Source: Vibrio ishigakensis (GTDB lineage Bacteria; Pseudomonadota; Gammaproteobacteria; Enterobacterales; Vibrionaceae). Taken from it: 64,000 nt of DNA. This document shows, piece by piece, positions 17,939-27,010 of this stretch (positions are counted from its first letter, which is position 1; the number at the start of each line of letters is the position of its first letter). The DNA lies in assembly GCF_024347675.1 (NCBI RefSeq), contig NZ_AP024882.1:558001-622000 (forward strand). The letters are read 5' to 3'. The translations under genes and the position numbers were made by a program. Under the pieces are notes generated by a model. That model was not told where the DNA came from. It was given only the letters and a program-made list of their open reading frames with translations, and did no database searches.

Positions 17939-19084
17939 ATGTTTTCCATTTTTAAGATCTTTTTCGCACTAGGCTGGGTTTGTTTTGGTGGCCCTGCTGC
18001 CCATATAGGCTACTTTCGTAAAACCTTCGTTGAGCAGAAGAAATGGCTCAGTGATGACGAATACGCGCAGCTTGTTGCCCTTAGCCAGTTTCTTCCAGGT
18101 CCAGGCTCTAGCCAAGTGGGCTTCGCCCTTGGCTACAAAAAAGGTGGCTTGGGCGGCGCGTTCGCAGCTTTTCTAGGATTTACCCTTCCTTCGATTCTTT
18201 TGATGATAACGCTGGCGCTACTCAGCAGTAGTTTGCTTGAGACCTCAATCTTTGTCTCAGTGATTCATGCCCTGAAATTGTTAGCAGTTGTGGTTGTGGC
18301 AGACGCAATCGTCGGAATGTACAAGAATTTCTGTCAGACCAAGCAATCTATCGGGCTTTGCTTGCTGGTGGCGGTGTCCATGCTGCTGTTTAGTGGCATT
18401 GCGGCTCAGATCATAGTGCTATTGGCGTGTGCAATCTTGGGCACCCTTTGGTTTAAATCAGAACCTGCAGAAAAGCCACAAGGTAAGGTTAAGTTGCAGA
18501 TGCTGCCACTTGTGATCTTTGTTGCCGTGCTAGTGCTGGGTCCACTGCTCGCATCCCAAGCTCCTATCGCTAAGCTGTTCCACGACTTCTTCTATGCTGG
18601 CTCTCTGGTATTTGGTGGCGGCCATGTGGTACTTCCGCTTCTGCAAAACTTGATTGGTGACTCACTAAGCACAGATGCTTTCCTAACGGGTTATGCAGCA
18701 GCGCAGGCTGTACCGGGGCCTATGTTCACCTTTGCTACTTTCTTGGGTTATGAGCTATTGCCTCAGCAACCTATCTTGGGCTCTATTGTGGCAACTCTGG
18801 CTGTGTTCTTGCCAGGTTTCTTACTGGTGCTGAGCGTTATCCATAACTGGCAAGCATTGGCGAGTATTCCTTCGGTGTCGGCGGCACTTAAAGGTGTCAA
18901 CGCGGGTGTAGTTGGCCTACTGATTGCGGCTCTCTATCAGCCTATCTTTGCGAGTGCAGTAAGCGGGGCACAAGACTTTGCGGTGGTGCTAGTAGGTTTC
19001 TTCCTACTCAAGCAGCTTAAGCTTCCTATTGTAGGCTTGGTTGCCAGCTTTATTGGCTACGGTGTGTTGGTTTCTTTCTTCTAA
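17939..19084 (+). CDS. chrA: ChrA-family chromate transporter
   Basis: The 381-residue inner-membrane protein has two homologous halves, as in long-chain CHR proteins. The family motif is seen near the start of each half: GWVCFGGPAAHIGYFRKTF plus FLPGPGSSQVGFALGY in the first, and SLVFGGGHVVLPLL plus AQAVPGPMFTFATFLGY in the second. It should export chromate, probably by exchange. The substrate has been shown only for some members. The gene is divergent from a LysR regulator. A terminator follows at 19107. Confidence 0.92.
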   Translation: MFSIFKIFFALGWVCFGGPAAHIGYFRKTFVEQKKWLSDDEYAQLVALSQFLPGPGSSQVGFALGYKKGGLGGAFAAFLGFTLPSILLMITLALLSSSLLETSIFVSVIHALKLLAVVVVADAIVGMYKNFCQTKQSIGLCLLVAVSMLLFSGIAAQIIVLLACAILGTLWFKSEPAEKPQGKVKLQMLPLVIFVAVLVLGPLLASQAPIAKLFHDFFYAGSLVFGGGHVVLPLLQNLIGDSLSTDAFLTGYAAAQAVPGPMFTFATFLGYELLPQQPILGSIVATLAVFLPGFLLVLSVIHNWQALASIPSVSAALKGVNAGVVGLLIAALYQPIFASAVSGAQDFAVVLVGFFLLKQLKLPIVGLVASFIGYGVLVSFF

Positions 19085-19106
19085 AAAGAATAATTAGGCA
19101 TGCAAA

Positions 19107-19133
19107 GAGCTCAGAGTTATCTGGGCTCTTTTT
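19107..19133 (+). terminator. Terminator after chrA
   Basis: AGAGCTCAG pairs with CTGGGCTCT around GAGTTAT and is followed by five T. It overlaps the last codons of the converging AraC gene. Confidence 0.7.
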
Positions 19134-20130
19134 GTATGTACTGCATGGGAGGCAGTCCGGTGATGCGTTTGAAGGCGCGGATAAACTTGGAGGAGTTGGC
19201 GTAGCCTAGGTGTGAAGCGACGTCGGCGACAGTGAATCTGTCCTCTCTCAGTACAGCCAGAGCGAACCTCACATGAAGCTTGTCGACGATATCTCGGAAG
19301 GTCATTCCCTCGCCTTGTAATTTTCTTTGTATGGTTCGCTTTGAGGTATTAAGGAGCTCACTGCACACGCCGAGTTCTAACTTACGCTCGCCGGTGTACG
19401 GCCAGAGCGCTGCTATCAATTGTTCCGAATATAAGCTCTGAACCGAGAGCTCAGGCAAAGAAACGCTCTGGGGTTCTATCTCAAGAGGCGTGTAGGCATC
19501 CTGTTTAGATAGAGTGATAGAGGTGACTTCGCGTTGAACAAATAACCCCTTGTGGGCAAGTGGGACATGTTTTTCAACTTCATCCACCTCTGCATGCTGC
19601 AGGCCCACCGATAAGGGAAGCCACTCATCTCCTAGTATGCGCCGAATGTACTGCACCAAGAACATCAGGCTCTGAAGCTCTAGCCAAATTGCAGTTCCGG
19701 AATAGCGCTCAAGATAGTGTTCATCTGTGCTTAGAGTCAAAGTGACCTGCTGTTCAAATCCCTCTTTTTCTATAGAGAGTAAAGACTGAGAGGAGTTGGA
19801 TTGAAAATTCGCTACGTTGTACTCGAGTATGGAAACCAAGTTGTTACATTGGCTAGAGCTTGGAATCGGCCATAGCTTAGCCAGCTGTTTCATGCTCTCT
19901 TCTAGATAAAGAAAGAAGTCTTCACTGTCAGCGTGTTGGTGGAGTTGCTGCATAAAGTGAATGATGGCGTTTTCTGGAATCGCAGGGATAGTCAGTGTTC
20001 CGCGCTCAAGAGGAATAGGCAGAAACTCTTGCGCCTTGTGTAGCAAGCTCGATGGAAAGAAGTCTCGTGCGCTCTCTATGATGATGATGGCGCTTTCTAC
20101 ACGAATCAAGGGAAGCTGATTATCTGACAC
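19117..20130 (-). CDS. AraC-family transcriptional regulator
   Basis: The 337-residue protein has a long N-terminal sensing domain of the arabinose-binding-like type (OruR/ArgR-like group). The AraC helix-turn-helix pair lies in the last 100 residues: LGVCSELLNTSKRTIQRKL, then VADVASHLGYANSSKFIRAFKR and the closing TGLPPMQY. It is not clearly linked to one target: the next gene upstream in the same direction is an outer-membrane barrel protein behind a terminator. The effector is unknown. Confidence 0.9.
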   Translation of the reverse strand: MSDNQLPLIRVESAIIIIESARDFFPSSLLHKAQEFLPIPLERGTLTIPAIPENAIIHFMQQLHQHADSEDFFLYLEESMKQLAKLWPIPSSSQCNNLVSILEYNVANFQSNSSQSLLSIEKEGFEQQVTLTLSTDEHYLERYSGTAIWLELQSLMFLVQYIRRILGDEWLPLSVGLQHAEVDEVEKHVPLAHKGLFVQREVTSITLSKQDAYTPLEIEPQSVSLPELSVQSLYSEQLIAALWPYTGERKLELGVCSELLNTSKRTIQRKLQGEGMTFRDIVDKLHVRFALAVLREDRFTVADVASHLGYANSSKFIRAFKRITGLPPMQYIQKEPR

Positions 20131-20202
20131 TGAATAGGCTATTGTTTTAAATGATGTTTTCAGTATATCCAGAAATCCTTGTATCTGCTTTTTAATAAAA
20201 AA

Positions 20203-20234
20203 ACGCTCGATAGTGAGCTACCGAGCGTTTTGAA
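20203..20234 (-). terminator. Terminator after the 20237 barrel gene
   Basis: AAACGCTCG and CGAGCGTTT form a strong stem around a 13-base loop, with a T-run on the minus strand (A-run at 20194-20203 on the plus). Confidence 0.8.
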
Positions 20235-20236
20235 GA

Positions 20237-21082
20237 TTAGAACAGACCAGCTAACTTATTCTCTACCACTGGAGTGATGTTAAGACCAATCATGAAGTCA
20301 GGACGGGTTCTTTCATCTTTTTCTATGTAGTAGTTAGCCTCAAGACCGAACTTCCAAGGGCGGTTACCTAGAATGACCGTTTTACTTACTTGGAAGTTAA
20401 GTGGAATTTCCGCTTGGTCTTCATTCCAGTCATAGCTCAGCGTTGGACTCGATGCGACTGTCCAGCCATTCCCTAGAAGCTCTACCCAACCAATCTGCAC
20501 CGAGGTGCGGTTGATGTCTTTTGCATTCGGATTGTCAGACTGATTAGACACACCCCATAGATGGTTCGGGAAGAAGATAAAGATACGCTCTTTACTCAAC
20601 TTACCAAGAAGCATCTCAGGACCTACTGCAAACTGGTCGGCAGTAAAGCCTTCCTGACCTGTTGGCAGTTGAGCAAATACACCAAATGCCATGATGCTGC
20701 CTGCCTCTGTCTTAGGGGCATAGGCAAGGTCGAAGCTGATGTCACCGAAGCCACTGTCGTCACCATACTCTCCGGCTTTGTCGTAGTTCATTGAGAAAGG
20801 TATCGCAGGGCGGAATAGGATCTTATCGCCGTTATCTAGCGGGAATGGCATTGAAGGTTGGAACAAAACAGTAGAGCTACTACCACCGTCGTCATAGCCG
20901 CCATAGTATTGAAATTTAAAGTTCAGGCTCGCTAGAGCCGTGTTTGGGTTCGCCAGTTCCTTTGCCGCTTTATCAGCTAACGCTTTTTTGTCCATCTGCT
21001 CTTGGTCCGCCATGGTTGGCAGAGCAATTAGGGATGCAAGCAGTGCGATAGCCGTTGTGGTTTTGCGTAGAATCTTGTTCAT
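20237..21082 (-). CDS. Outer-membrane beta-barrel protein (transporter-like)
   Basis: The 281-residue protein has a signal peptide (MNKILRKTTTAIALLASLIALPTMA), a short helical linker, and then beta strands in the style of the MetA-pathway phenol-degradation/transporter barrels (LQFQPSMPFPLDNGDKILFRP in part, GFGDISFDLAYAP). It ends in a hydrophobic GLF. The start at 21082 is preferred over an in-frame TTG at 21094 because it opens a proper signal peptide. It stands alone between terminators. The substrate cannot be told. Confidence 0.8.
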   Translation of the reverse strand: MNKILRKTTTAIALLASLIALPTMADQEQMDKKALADKAAKELANPNTALASLNFKFQYYGGYDDGGSSSTVLFQPSMPFPLDNGDKILFRPAIPFSMNYDKAGEYGDDSGFGDISFDLAYAPKTEAGSIMAFGVFAQLPTGQEGFTADQFAVGPEMLLGKLSKERIFIFFPNHLWGVSNQSDNPNAKDINRTSVQIGWVELLGNGWTVASSPTLSYDWNEDQAEIPLNFQVSKTVILGNRPWKFGLEANYYIEKDERTRPDFMIGLNITPVVENKLAGLF

Positions 21083-21191
21083 CAGTTCGCCCAATCAATC
21101 TTTCGAAGTTGAGGCGTAGTTTAATGATCAAAATCACACGCGATGCCCTTTACGCGCCACTATGTTTTTTGGTTTGTAATCTAGATAGCAG

Positions 21192-21216
21192 AAAAAGGCG
21201 GTAAGGGTTTACCGCC
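21192..21216 (-). terminator. Terminator after the AhpD-like gene
   Basis: GGCGGTAA pairs with TTACCGCC around a short loop; on the minus strand it is followed by five T. Confidence 0.8.
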
Positions 21217-21225
21217 ATGAGAGGT

Positions 21226-21669
21226 TTAGTATTTGGTTAGCTCGTTGGCGTGAGTTGCGACGCCTAGGCGGTTCCATGCATTCATCATGGTACAGAGCAC
21301 GATAAATTGAGATATCTGGATTTCATCAAAGTGAGACTCTAGCGCTTGATAGGTTTCGTCACTGACACCCTTTTCAGTGATGTGTGCCATCTCTTCTACC
21401 AATGCCAATATCGAGCGCTCTTTTTCGTTAAACAGCTTGGACTCTTTCCATACTGATAGGGCAAAGATGCGCTCTTGTGTTTCTCCGTGCGCCAACGCTC
21501 CCTTGGTATGAACGTGAATACAATAGGCGCAGCCATTGATCTGAGAGGTACGCACACGCACCAGTTCTTCCAGGATAGGATCAAAGCCACACTGCTTAAG
21601 ATAGGCTTCTACACCGAAGAAAGCTTTGTAGGCAGCGGGCTGATTTTTGTAGATGTTAACGCGGGACAT
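21226..21669 (-). CDS. AhpD/carboxymuconolactone-decarboxylase-family protein
   Basis: The 147-residue protein has the AhpD-like redox motif at Cys47 and Cys50 with His54 (NGCAYCIHVHTKGA). This is the signature of alkylhydroperoxidase-like members of the carboxymuconolactone decarboxylase family. It should act as a small peroxidase or thiol oxidoreductase in the cytoplasm. Its partner and substrate are not shown by the context. It is a single gene with its own terminator. Confidence 0.9.
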   Translation of the reverse strand: MSRVNIYKNQPAAYKAFFGVEAYLKQCGFDPILEELVRVRTSQINGCAYCIHVHTKGALAHGETQERIFALSVWKESKLFNEKERSILALVEEMAHITEKGVSDETYQALESHFDEIQISQFIVLCTMMNAWNRLGVATHANELTKY

Positions 21670-21722
21670 GAGACTTCCTTATCATTCTAATTCCTTGCTA
21701 GGTCAAATCCTACACTAGCAAA

Positions 21723-22868
21723 TTAAATCACCAGAGTTAACTGAGCCGATACGCCATAGTTGTCATCGTTGCCAAATTGTCCGGAGATATCAAAGCCAAA
21801 TACGCCGTATGGCCTAAAGCCGATACCGGCAGTGAACACATCTTCGCTATAGCTAGTCATGCTGTGCATGTAGCCTGCGCGCAGTTGAGCCCATTTCCAT
21901 AGGTCTGCTTCGGCACCTAGTCTTGCGTATTGGGTTTTGTAGCTCTGCTGCTTGAAGTAGCTACGGGAGTTGAGGTCGATATCGGCAGCTAGGGTGTACC
22001 AATTGGTGGAGTAAGCTGTACCGATTTTGTATTCGGGCTTTACCTCGAAGGTTGCACGCTCACCAAGCTGCATATTGGTATCTAGACTGTGAGAGATAAG
22101 GTTTCTTGCACTAATTGCTAGGTTCCAATGCTCTTGCACCTGCCAACTTGCGCCAAGATCAATATTGAAGGTGGTCTTAGATTCTAAGTCATCAAAGAAA
22201 TCAGCATCGTCGATGTCATCCTCGGTTAGACGCTCTCTAAAGTAGGTGGTGTATATCTGCTGAACCTTAGGGGAGGCGCCAAAGCTCATATCTTGACCCC
22301 AGAGCTCTATGTTTTTAGCAAAGGTGAAACCATAGTCGAGCGTACCGCCGATAAGGCCAGTTGCGGTTGATTCAACCTCATCATCAGGACTGGTGTTATC
22401 AAGGTCGTTGTCGTCGATATCTGCAGTGGCGAGCATTGTCGCATGGGTGGAAACAAAGAAGTTAGTGTTCACAAACTTATTGGGGATAGCGAAAACCATA
22501 CCAGCTGAGGCATCTGCTGTGATGTCCCCATTATTAAGATCCTGAAGTGCACGTCTCCATGCATTACGAGCTTCAATACTTCCTGGATTATCTATCCAGT
22601 CGTCTTCTGCATCGAAGTAGGTATCTAGCTTGTCCAACACGCCTTCCCCGTCATGAACCGAGGCGGTAACTGTTGGCAAGATCATGCCAAAGTTGTGCTC
22701 AGATTCGCCTTTTGCCGCTAGGGCAGGGTTGTGAAAGCTTGCTGACATAAAGTTGGCGGAGGCGACACCTGTTCCGCCCATGGCAACGCTGCGCGAGTCG
22801 GCAAGTGTAGGTGTTGAGAGTAGTAGTGAAATTGCCGAAAGCGGGATTCCTTGCTTAACTAAGTTCAT
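21723..22868 (-). CDS. TraF-like outer-membrane protein
   Basis: The 381-residue protein has a signal peptide (MNLVKQGIPLSAISLLLSTPTLA). The opening block (SVAMGGTGVASANFMSASFHNPALAA) is typical of the TraF_2 family. That family is often labelled conjugal transfer protein TraF, but it is a FadL-like barrel. Strands with aromatic girdles continue to the end (GVSAQLTLVI). No conjugation genes are near, so a role in conjugation is not supported. It probably forms an outer-membrane channel; the ligand is unknown. Confidence 0.82.
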   Translation of the reverse strand: MNLVKQGIPLSAISLLLSTPTLADSRSVAMGGTGVASANFMSASFHNPALAAKGESEHNFGMILPTVTASVHDGEGVLDKLDTYFDAEDDWIDNPGSIEARNAWRRALQDLNNGDITADASAGMVFAIPNKFVNTNFFVSTHATMLATADIDDNDLDNTSPDDEVESTATGLIGGTLDYGFTFAKNIELWGQDMSFGASPKVQQIYTTYFRERLTEDDIDDADFFDDLESKTTFNIDLGASWQVQEHWNLAISARNLISHSLDTNMQLGERATFEVKPEYKIGTAYSTNWYTLAADIDLNSRSYFKQQSYKTQYARLGAEADLWKWAQLRAGYMHSMTSYSEDVFTAGIGFRPYGVFGFDISGQFGNDDNYGVSAQLTLVI

Positions 22869-23027
22869 GATATTCCTGTCATCAATGTATTTACCGTCTA
22901 ATATTCTATATGCGTTATATTTGGTCGGAATAACATGGAAATTTTTAGCAACTTAAGCTAACAAGCTGTTACTTTTTAATCAGAAAACGTCTACAATTCT
23001 GCCGTTTTCATATCCCTGAGTTATTTA

Positions 23028-24602
23028 ATGTCCTTATCAAAGAAGATCTTGCTAGCACTGTTCCCACTCTTTTTACTATTAGTGGGTGTGCTTGCGTGGC
23101 TTCAAATTAAGTATATTTATCCGGTATTTACCCAGTTAGAACAAGACTCTGCCATCAAGAACTTCGAGCGAGTAGTCTCTCGCTTTAATGAAGACTCTCA
23201 GACCCTAGATAAATTGAACCGAGACTGGGCGTCTTGGGATGACACCTATGCCTTTGTGCAAGGCCAAAATACCAACTATGAAAAGGCAAACCTAGGTGTT
23301 GAGTCGTTTAAGAATGGTGACTTCGATTTTTTGATGTTCTTTAACACCCGCGAGGAGTTGGTTTGGCACGGTATTTACAGTGAGACGGCGGACAATGTAG
23401 TTAAGAACAAAGATCTAGTGGATCAGACCATAGGTCAGCTTTCTCGTAAGTACGGTACAGACTCCTTCATGCCGAATACTCTAGACGGTAACTTCATGGG
23501 GCTGTTGGTAGTAAATGAGCGTCCGGTCTTGTTCTCTATCAGACCAATTCTTAAATCTAATAATCAGGGACCGATAATGGGTTATCTGATCCGCGGCAAA
23601 CGCATAGATAGAGGCCTTATAACGGATTATATGAAGCAGACACAGGTGAGGTTTAAGCTCACTGCGGTGGAAAACGCAAATAAAGAGATCACGCCAGACC
23701 TTATGGTTGAGGTGATGGACGCACAGACTTTAGAGGTATCCCGTTATATCTACAGCAATGGTGTGCCGATTATATTGCTGGAATCCTACTACCCGAGAAA
23801 TATAAGTCTGCAGGGTAAATTAGCAGTGCAAACCGCACTTATTGCTTCGGTTATCTTGGGCGTACTTTTGCTGGTGGTGCAGTGGTATGTTCTGCAAGTG
23901 GTTGTATTGGCTCCAATTTCTAAATTAAAAGAAACAGCTTCTTCAATCACTGAGAATCAGAACTATCGTCAGCGCACCAGTATTGAAACCAAGGATGAGA
24001 TTGGTGGGTTGTCACTACAGCTGAACAATATGCTAGATGCCATCGAGACTCGAGAAGAGAAACTTCAAGAGGCTATGCGCGAGCTTAAACACCTTTCCGT
24101 GACAGACTCGCTAACAAAGATCCCTAACAGACTGCGCTTTGACTCAGCTTCTCGCACTGAGTGGCGTCGCATGAGTCGTGACAGAATGCCACTTTCTATC
24201 ATTATGTGCGATGTGGACTATTTTAAGCAGTACAACGATTACTACGGTCATATTGGTGGTGATGACTGCTTGGTAACAATCGCTAATGCCTTGGCGAAGA
24301 GCGTGGCGCGTCCCGCGGATTTGGTGGCACGTTATGGCGGCGAAGAGTTTGTTTTGCTGTTGCCAAACACAGATATCAAGGGTGCTGAATTTATTGCTGA
24401 AAAGGTGATGAATAAGATAGCTGAGCTTAATATCGCTCACTCCAAGAGTGATGTTGCTGATCACGTGACCGTGAGTATGGGGATTTCGTCTGTCATTCCC
24501 AACTCGGGTAAGTCTCTGCGCCAGTTGCTGACTCATGCTGATGATGCCCTATATGAGGCCAAACTGACCGGTCGTAATCGCTATGTATCAGTGCGATATT
24601 AA
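23028..24602 (+). CDS. Membrane-bound diguanylate cyclase (CHASE4-GGDEF)
   Basis: A 524-residue protein with an N-terminal membrane segment (about 8-26), a periplasmic CHASE4-like sensor (about 30-260), and a second membrane segment near 270-290. A HAMP follows (APISKLKETASSI), then a GGDEF domain. The active motif is GGEEF at 437-441, and the product-inhibition site RxxD (RPAD) is at 428-431, five residues before it. Both suggest an active cyclase making c-di-GMP with feedback control. The gene converges on, and overlaps by 4 bp, the MFS gene downstream. The sensed signal is unknown. Confidence 0.93.
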   Translation: MSLSKKILLALFPLFLLLVGVLAWLQIKYIYPVFTQLEQDSAIKNFERVVSRFNEDSQTLDKLNRDWASWDDTYAFVQGQNTNYEKANLGVESFKNGDFDFLMFFNTREELVWHGIYSETADNVVKNKDLVDQTIGQLSRKYGTDSFMPNTLDGNFMGLLVVNERPVLFSIRPILKSNNQGPIMGYLIRGKRIDRGLITDYMKQTQVRFKLTAVENANKEITPDLMVEVMDAQTLEVSRYIYSNGVPIILLESYYPRNISLQGKLAVQTALIASVILGVLLLVVQWYVLQVVVLAPISKLKETASSITENQNYRQRTSIETKDEIGGLSLQLNNMLDAIETREEKLQEAMRELKHLSVTDSLTKIPNRLRFDSASRTEWRRMSRDRMPLSIIMCDVDYFKQYNDYYGHIGGDDCLVTIANALAKSVARPADLVARYGGEEFVLLLPNTDIKGAEFIAEKVMNKIAELNIAHSKSDVADHVTVSMGISSVIPNSGKSLRQLLTHADDALYEAKLTGRNRYVSVRY

Positions 24603-25807
24603 CAGTCTGAAGTCGAGGTCTCTCTAGCCTGTTTTGGGAGCATTACAGTTGCCAGAAGGACTGCGCCCATAGTCAGACCTAGTATCAGATAAAAGATCCC
24701 AAGTTCGGTTTTGTCTGATACCCAAGTACCTACCAAGTAGCTACCAAAAAAGCCTGCTAAACACATCTGAATCGAGCCTGCTAGCGCAGATACTGAGCCC
24801 GCATCTTTCTTATGTGGCTTGAGTAACAAGCTTATTGAGAGCGGGAAAGAGACTCCTTGCGCCACTGCTATCCAAGTGAAGGACCACACTAGGTTGAACA
24901 CAGTGAACGGCGCAAATAGGAGCCATAAGCCCGCAAAGAAGAACATAGCTATGCTCAATCCAATCAACTGATAGGTTCCGAAACGGCGGTTGAGGGTGTT
25001 AAGTAAGATGCTACCCATCATCAAACCCGCCGATGGGATAATCATCACCACACCATAATCAGCGGCTGTCATACCCAGCTGTTGCTGCATCAAATATGGC
25101 ATCAGTGACAAAGACACCACGGCAGCCAGATAACTTAACCAGTTATATGAGGCGCTAGAGATAACCTGCGGATTTTGGATAAGCTCAACATATTTCTTGA
25201 GCACGTTGCTGAGCTTAAAGCTACTTTTGGCATAGGGTAGGGTTTCTGGAAGTATGTACCAGCCCACCGCAAAGGTCGCAAGAAGATAGATTAAGACAAA
25301 GGTGAAGACCGCTTCCCAATGGATATGGAAGGCTATCCAACCACCAAATACCGGAGATATGATCGGCATGATAGAGGCGGTAATGGCGAGGTATGAGAGC
25401 GCCTTGGTGAGCTGACTACCATCGTAGCTATCGCGCAAGATGCTGCGCCCGAGCACTGACGCGCTACCTGCACCTAAGCCCTGTAGTAGTCTGCCCGATT
25501 CCAAGGCAATTAGGTTATCGGTAAAGCAAATACAAAGCAGGGTACCGCTTATGTAGACTGCCTGACCCATGAGAAATACTGGACGCCTGCCGATGGCGTC
25601 AGAGAGCGGACCATAGAACAGCTGTGATAAACCAAAACCAACCAAGAAAAGGGTGACGATAGATTGAAGGTCGGATTTGCTGACACCAAGGTCTGCGCTG
25701 ATAAGGGGAAGAGAAGGTAAGTAAATACTTACACCTACTTGCCCTGTGGCGATAACCAGCATGGCAAGCATTAATGGGATGAGATTCATTTGAGACTTTT
25801 TATTCAT
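24599..25807 (-). CDS. MFS multidrug exporter, Bcr/CflA type
   Basis: The 402-residue inner-membrane protein has about 12 hydrophobic segments. It has the Bcr/CflA drug:H+ antiporter blocks: YLPSLPLISADLGVSKSDLQ near the start, SQLFYGPLSDAIGRRPV (motif A) and the RLLQGLGAGSASVLGRSILRD-type motif. It should export toxic compounds. A LysR gene is divergent (78-bp gap), a common arrangement in which the regulator controls the pump. Which drugs are exported cannot be read. Confidence 0.92.
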   Translation of the reverse strand: MNKKSQMNLIPLMLAMLVIATGQVGVSIYLPSLPLISADLGVSKSDLQSIVTLFLVGFGLSQLFYGPLSDAIGRRPVFLMGQAVYISGTLLCICFTDNLIALESGRLLQGLGAGSASVLGRSILRDSYDGSQLTKALSYLAITASIMPIISPVFGGWIAFHIHWEAVFTFVLIYLLATFAVGWYILPETLPYAKSSFKLSNVLKKYVELIQNPQVISSASYNWLSYLAAVVSLSLMPYLMQQQLGMTAADYGVVMIIPSAGLMMGSILLNTLNRRFGTYQLIGLSIAMFFFAGLWLLFAPFTVFNLVWSFTWIAVAQGVSFPLSISLLLKPHKKDAGSVSALAGSIQMCLAGFFGSYLVGTWVSDKTELGIFYLILGLTMGAVLLATVMLPKQARETSTSDC

Positions 25808-25885
25808 GAATTGAATTTTATGTTGAAAATCATCGGATGATAATTGACCATTGAGGAACTAGATTGTTTCCATTTAGGAATTAAT

Positions 25886-26779
25886 ATGGATTGGATACAG
25901 AGTATTCGTAGCTATGTGATGGTAGTGGAGGAGGGAAGCTTTAACGGAGCAGCCCGCAGATTGTCCACCACCAGCTCAGCAGTTAGTAAGCGCGTACATT
26001 GGATAGAGGAGAAGATTGGCGTACAACTTCTCAAGCGCACAACACGCAGTGTCACCCAGACAGAGGCTGGCGCTCTTTTCTACAAACGTATGAAGCAATC
26101 GTTAGACAGCTTTCAGTCCATCATCGATGAAACCCGCTCGGTAAACGAGTCCCCAGTAGGGCTACTGAAGATAGGTGCAACCCTAGCGGTAGGCTCTAAG
26201 TTCCTGCTGCATTATATCGATGGATTCTTGCAACGTTATCCTGATATCCGTATTCAGCTCACCACCACCATTCCAGGCCAACTTCCCGAGATGAAGTTAG
26301 ACCTTTTCATCAGTCGAGAGCTCGAGCAGTTCAACTCACTCAGTTTTCGTTCCAAGCTTTTATTCGAAGACAGGTTTCGCTTTTACGCCTCGCCGCAATA
26401 TCTTGAGCAACATGGCGAGCCAAAATCGGTTGAGGAACTGCAACAGCACAACATCTTGATCTTCGGTGAGCAGCTTCAGCGGGAGTTCACCCTAGCCTCG
26501 GGCAAGCGTATTTCGGTATCGGGTAATTTTGCGACCACTAACCCAGAGGCTCTATTCCACGCAGGGAAGAATGGTATGGGGATATTGCCAACTAACTCAG
26601 TGATGATCCAGCAAGAGCTGCAACAGGGCGCATTAGTCCCTATCTTGCCAGAGGTGTATGCGCGAGATACTACCGTGTATGCCTACTATCCGAAGCTGGA
26701 TTATGAGCACACGCGTACGCGGTTGTTTTTGGATTACCTTGTGGAGCAGATTGCTGAGGAGAAGCGGGTTAAGGATTGA
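25886..26779 (+). CDS. LysR-family regulator divergent from the MFS pump
   Basis: The 297-residue product has a standard helix-turn-helix at about residues 8-62 (GSFNGAARRLSTTSSAVSKRVHW, LLKRTTRSVTQTEAG) and a LysR effector domain. The start at 25886 follows AGGA and gives the usual family N-terminus; a frame opening at 25844 adds 14 unlikely residues. It is likely to regulate the divergent Bcr/CflA pump and itself. Confidence 0.92.
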   Translation: MDWIQSIRSYVMVVEEGSFNGAARRLSTTSSAVSKRVHWIEEKIGVQLLKRTTRSVTQTEAGALFYKRMKQSLDSFQSIIDETRSVNESPVGLLKIGATLAVGSKFLLHYIDGFLQRYPDIRIQLTTTIPGQLPEMKLDLFISRELEQFNSLSFRSKLLFEDRFRFYASPQYLEQHGEPKSVEELQQHNILIFGEQLQREFTLASGKRISVSGNFATTNPEALFHAGKNGMGILPTNSVMIQQELQQGALVPILPEVYARDTTVYAYYPKLDYEHTRTRLFLDYLVEQIAEEKRVKD

Positions 26780-26811
26780 TGAGAATTGGTGTAGTGCAGT
26801 TGTTGGGAAGA

Positions 26812-26977
26812 TCCCGGATAGTTGTTTCACAACTTCCGGGATGACTTCTTAATACTTGTTATTCAGTTAGTTAGTGTTAAAAACACCCGTCATACCGGAA
26901 GCCATAGGCTATCCGGTATCTAATGTGGTGCTGTAGTCATGAAGATCCCAGATCATTGCTTTGCAATTTCTGGAACG
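26812..26977. repeat. Cluster of three dispersed palindromic repeat units
   Basis: Three hairpin units lie in this gap: GATCCCGGAT..TTCCGGGATGAC (26812-26844), GTCATACCGGA..TCCGGTAT (26889-26919, inverted and eroded), and GATCCCAGA..TTCTGGAACGAC (26943-26977, eroded). They share the core of the units at 3946 and 4017. The gap between the LysR gene and the lactamase-fold gene has no other content that I can identify. Confidence 0.65.
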
Positions 26978-27010
26978 ACAAGAGGGTATGTGCAGACTGC
27001 CCCAGTGAAA

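Noticed and set aside
21723..22868. Evidence for a conjugative element from the TraF-like gene
   Set aside because: The TraF_2 family is mostly a stand-alone outer-membrane barrel; no relaxase, coupling protein or other tra gene is present.
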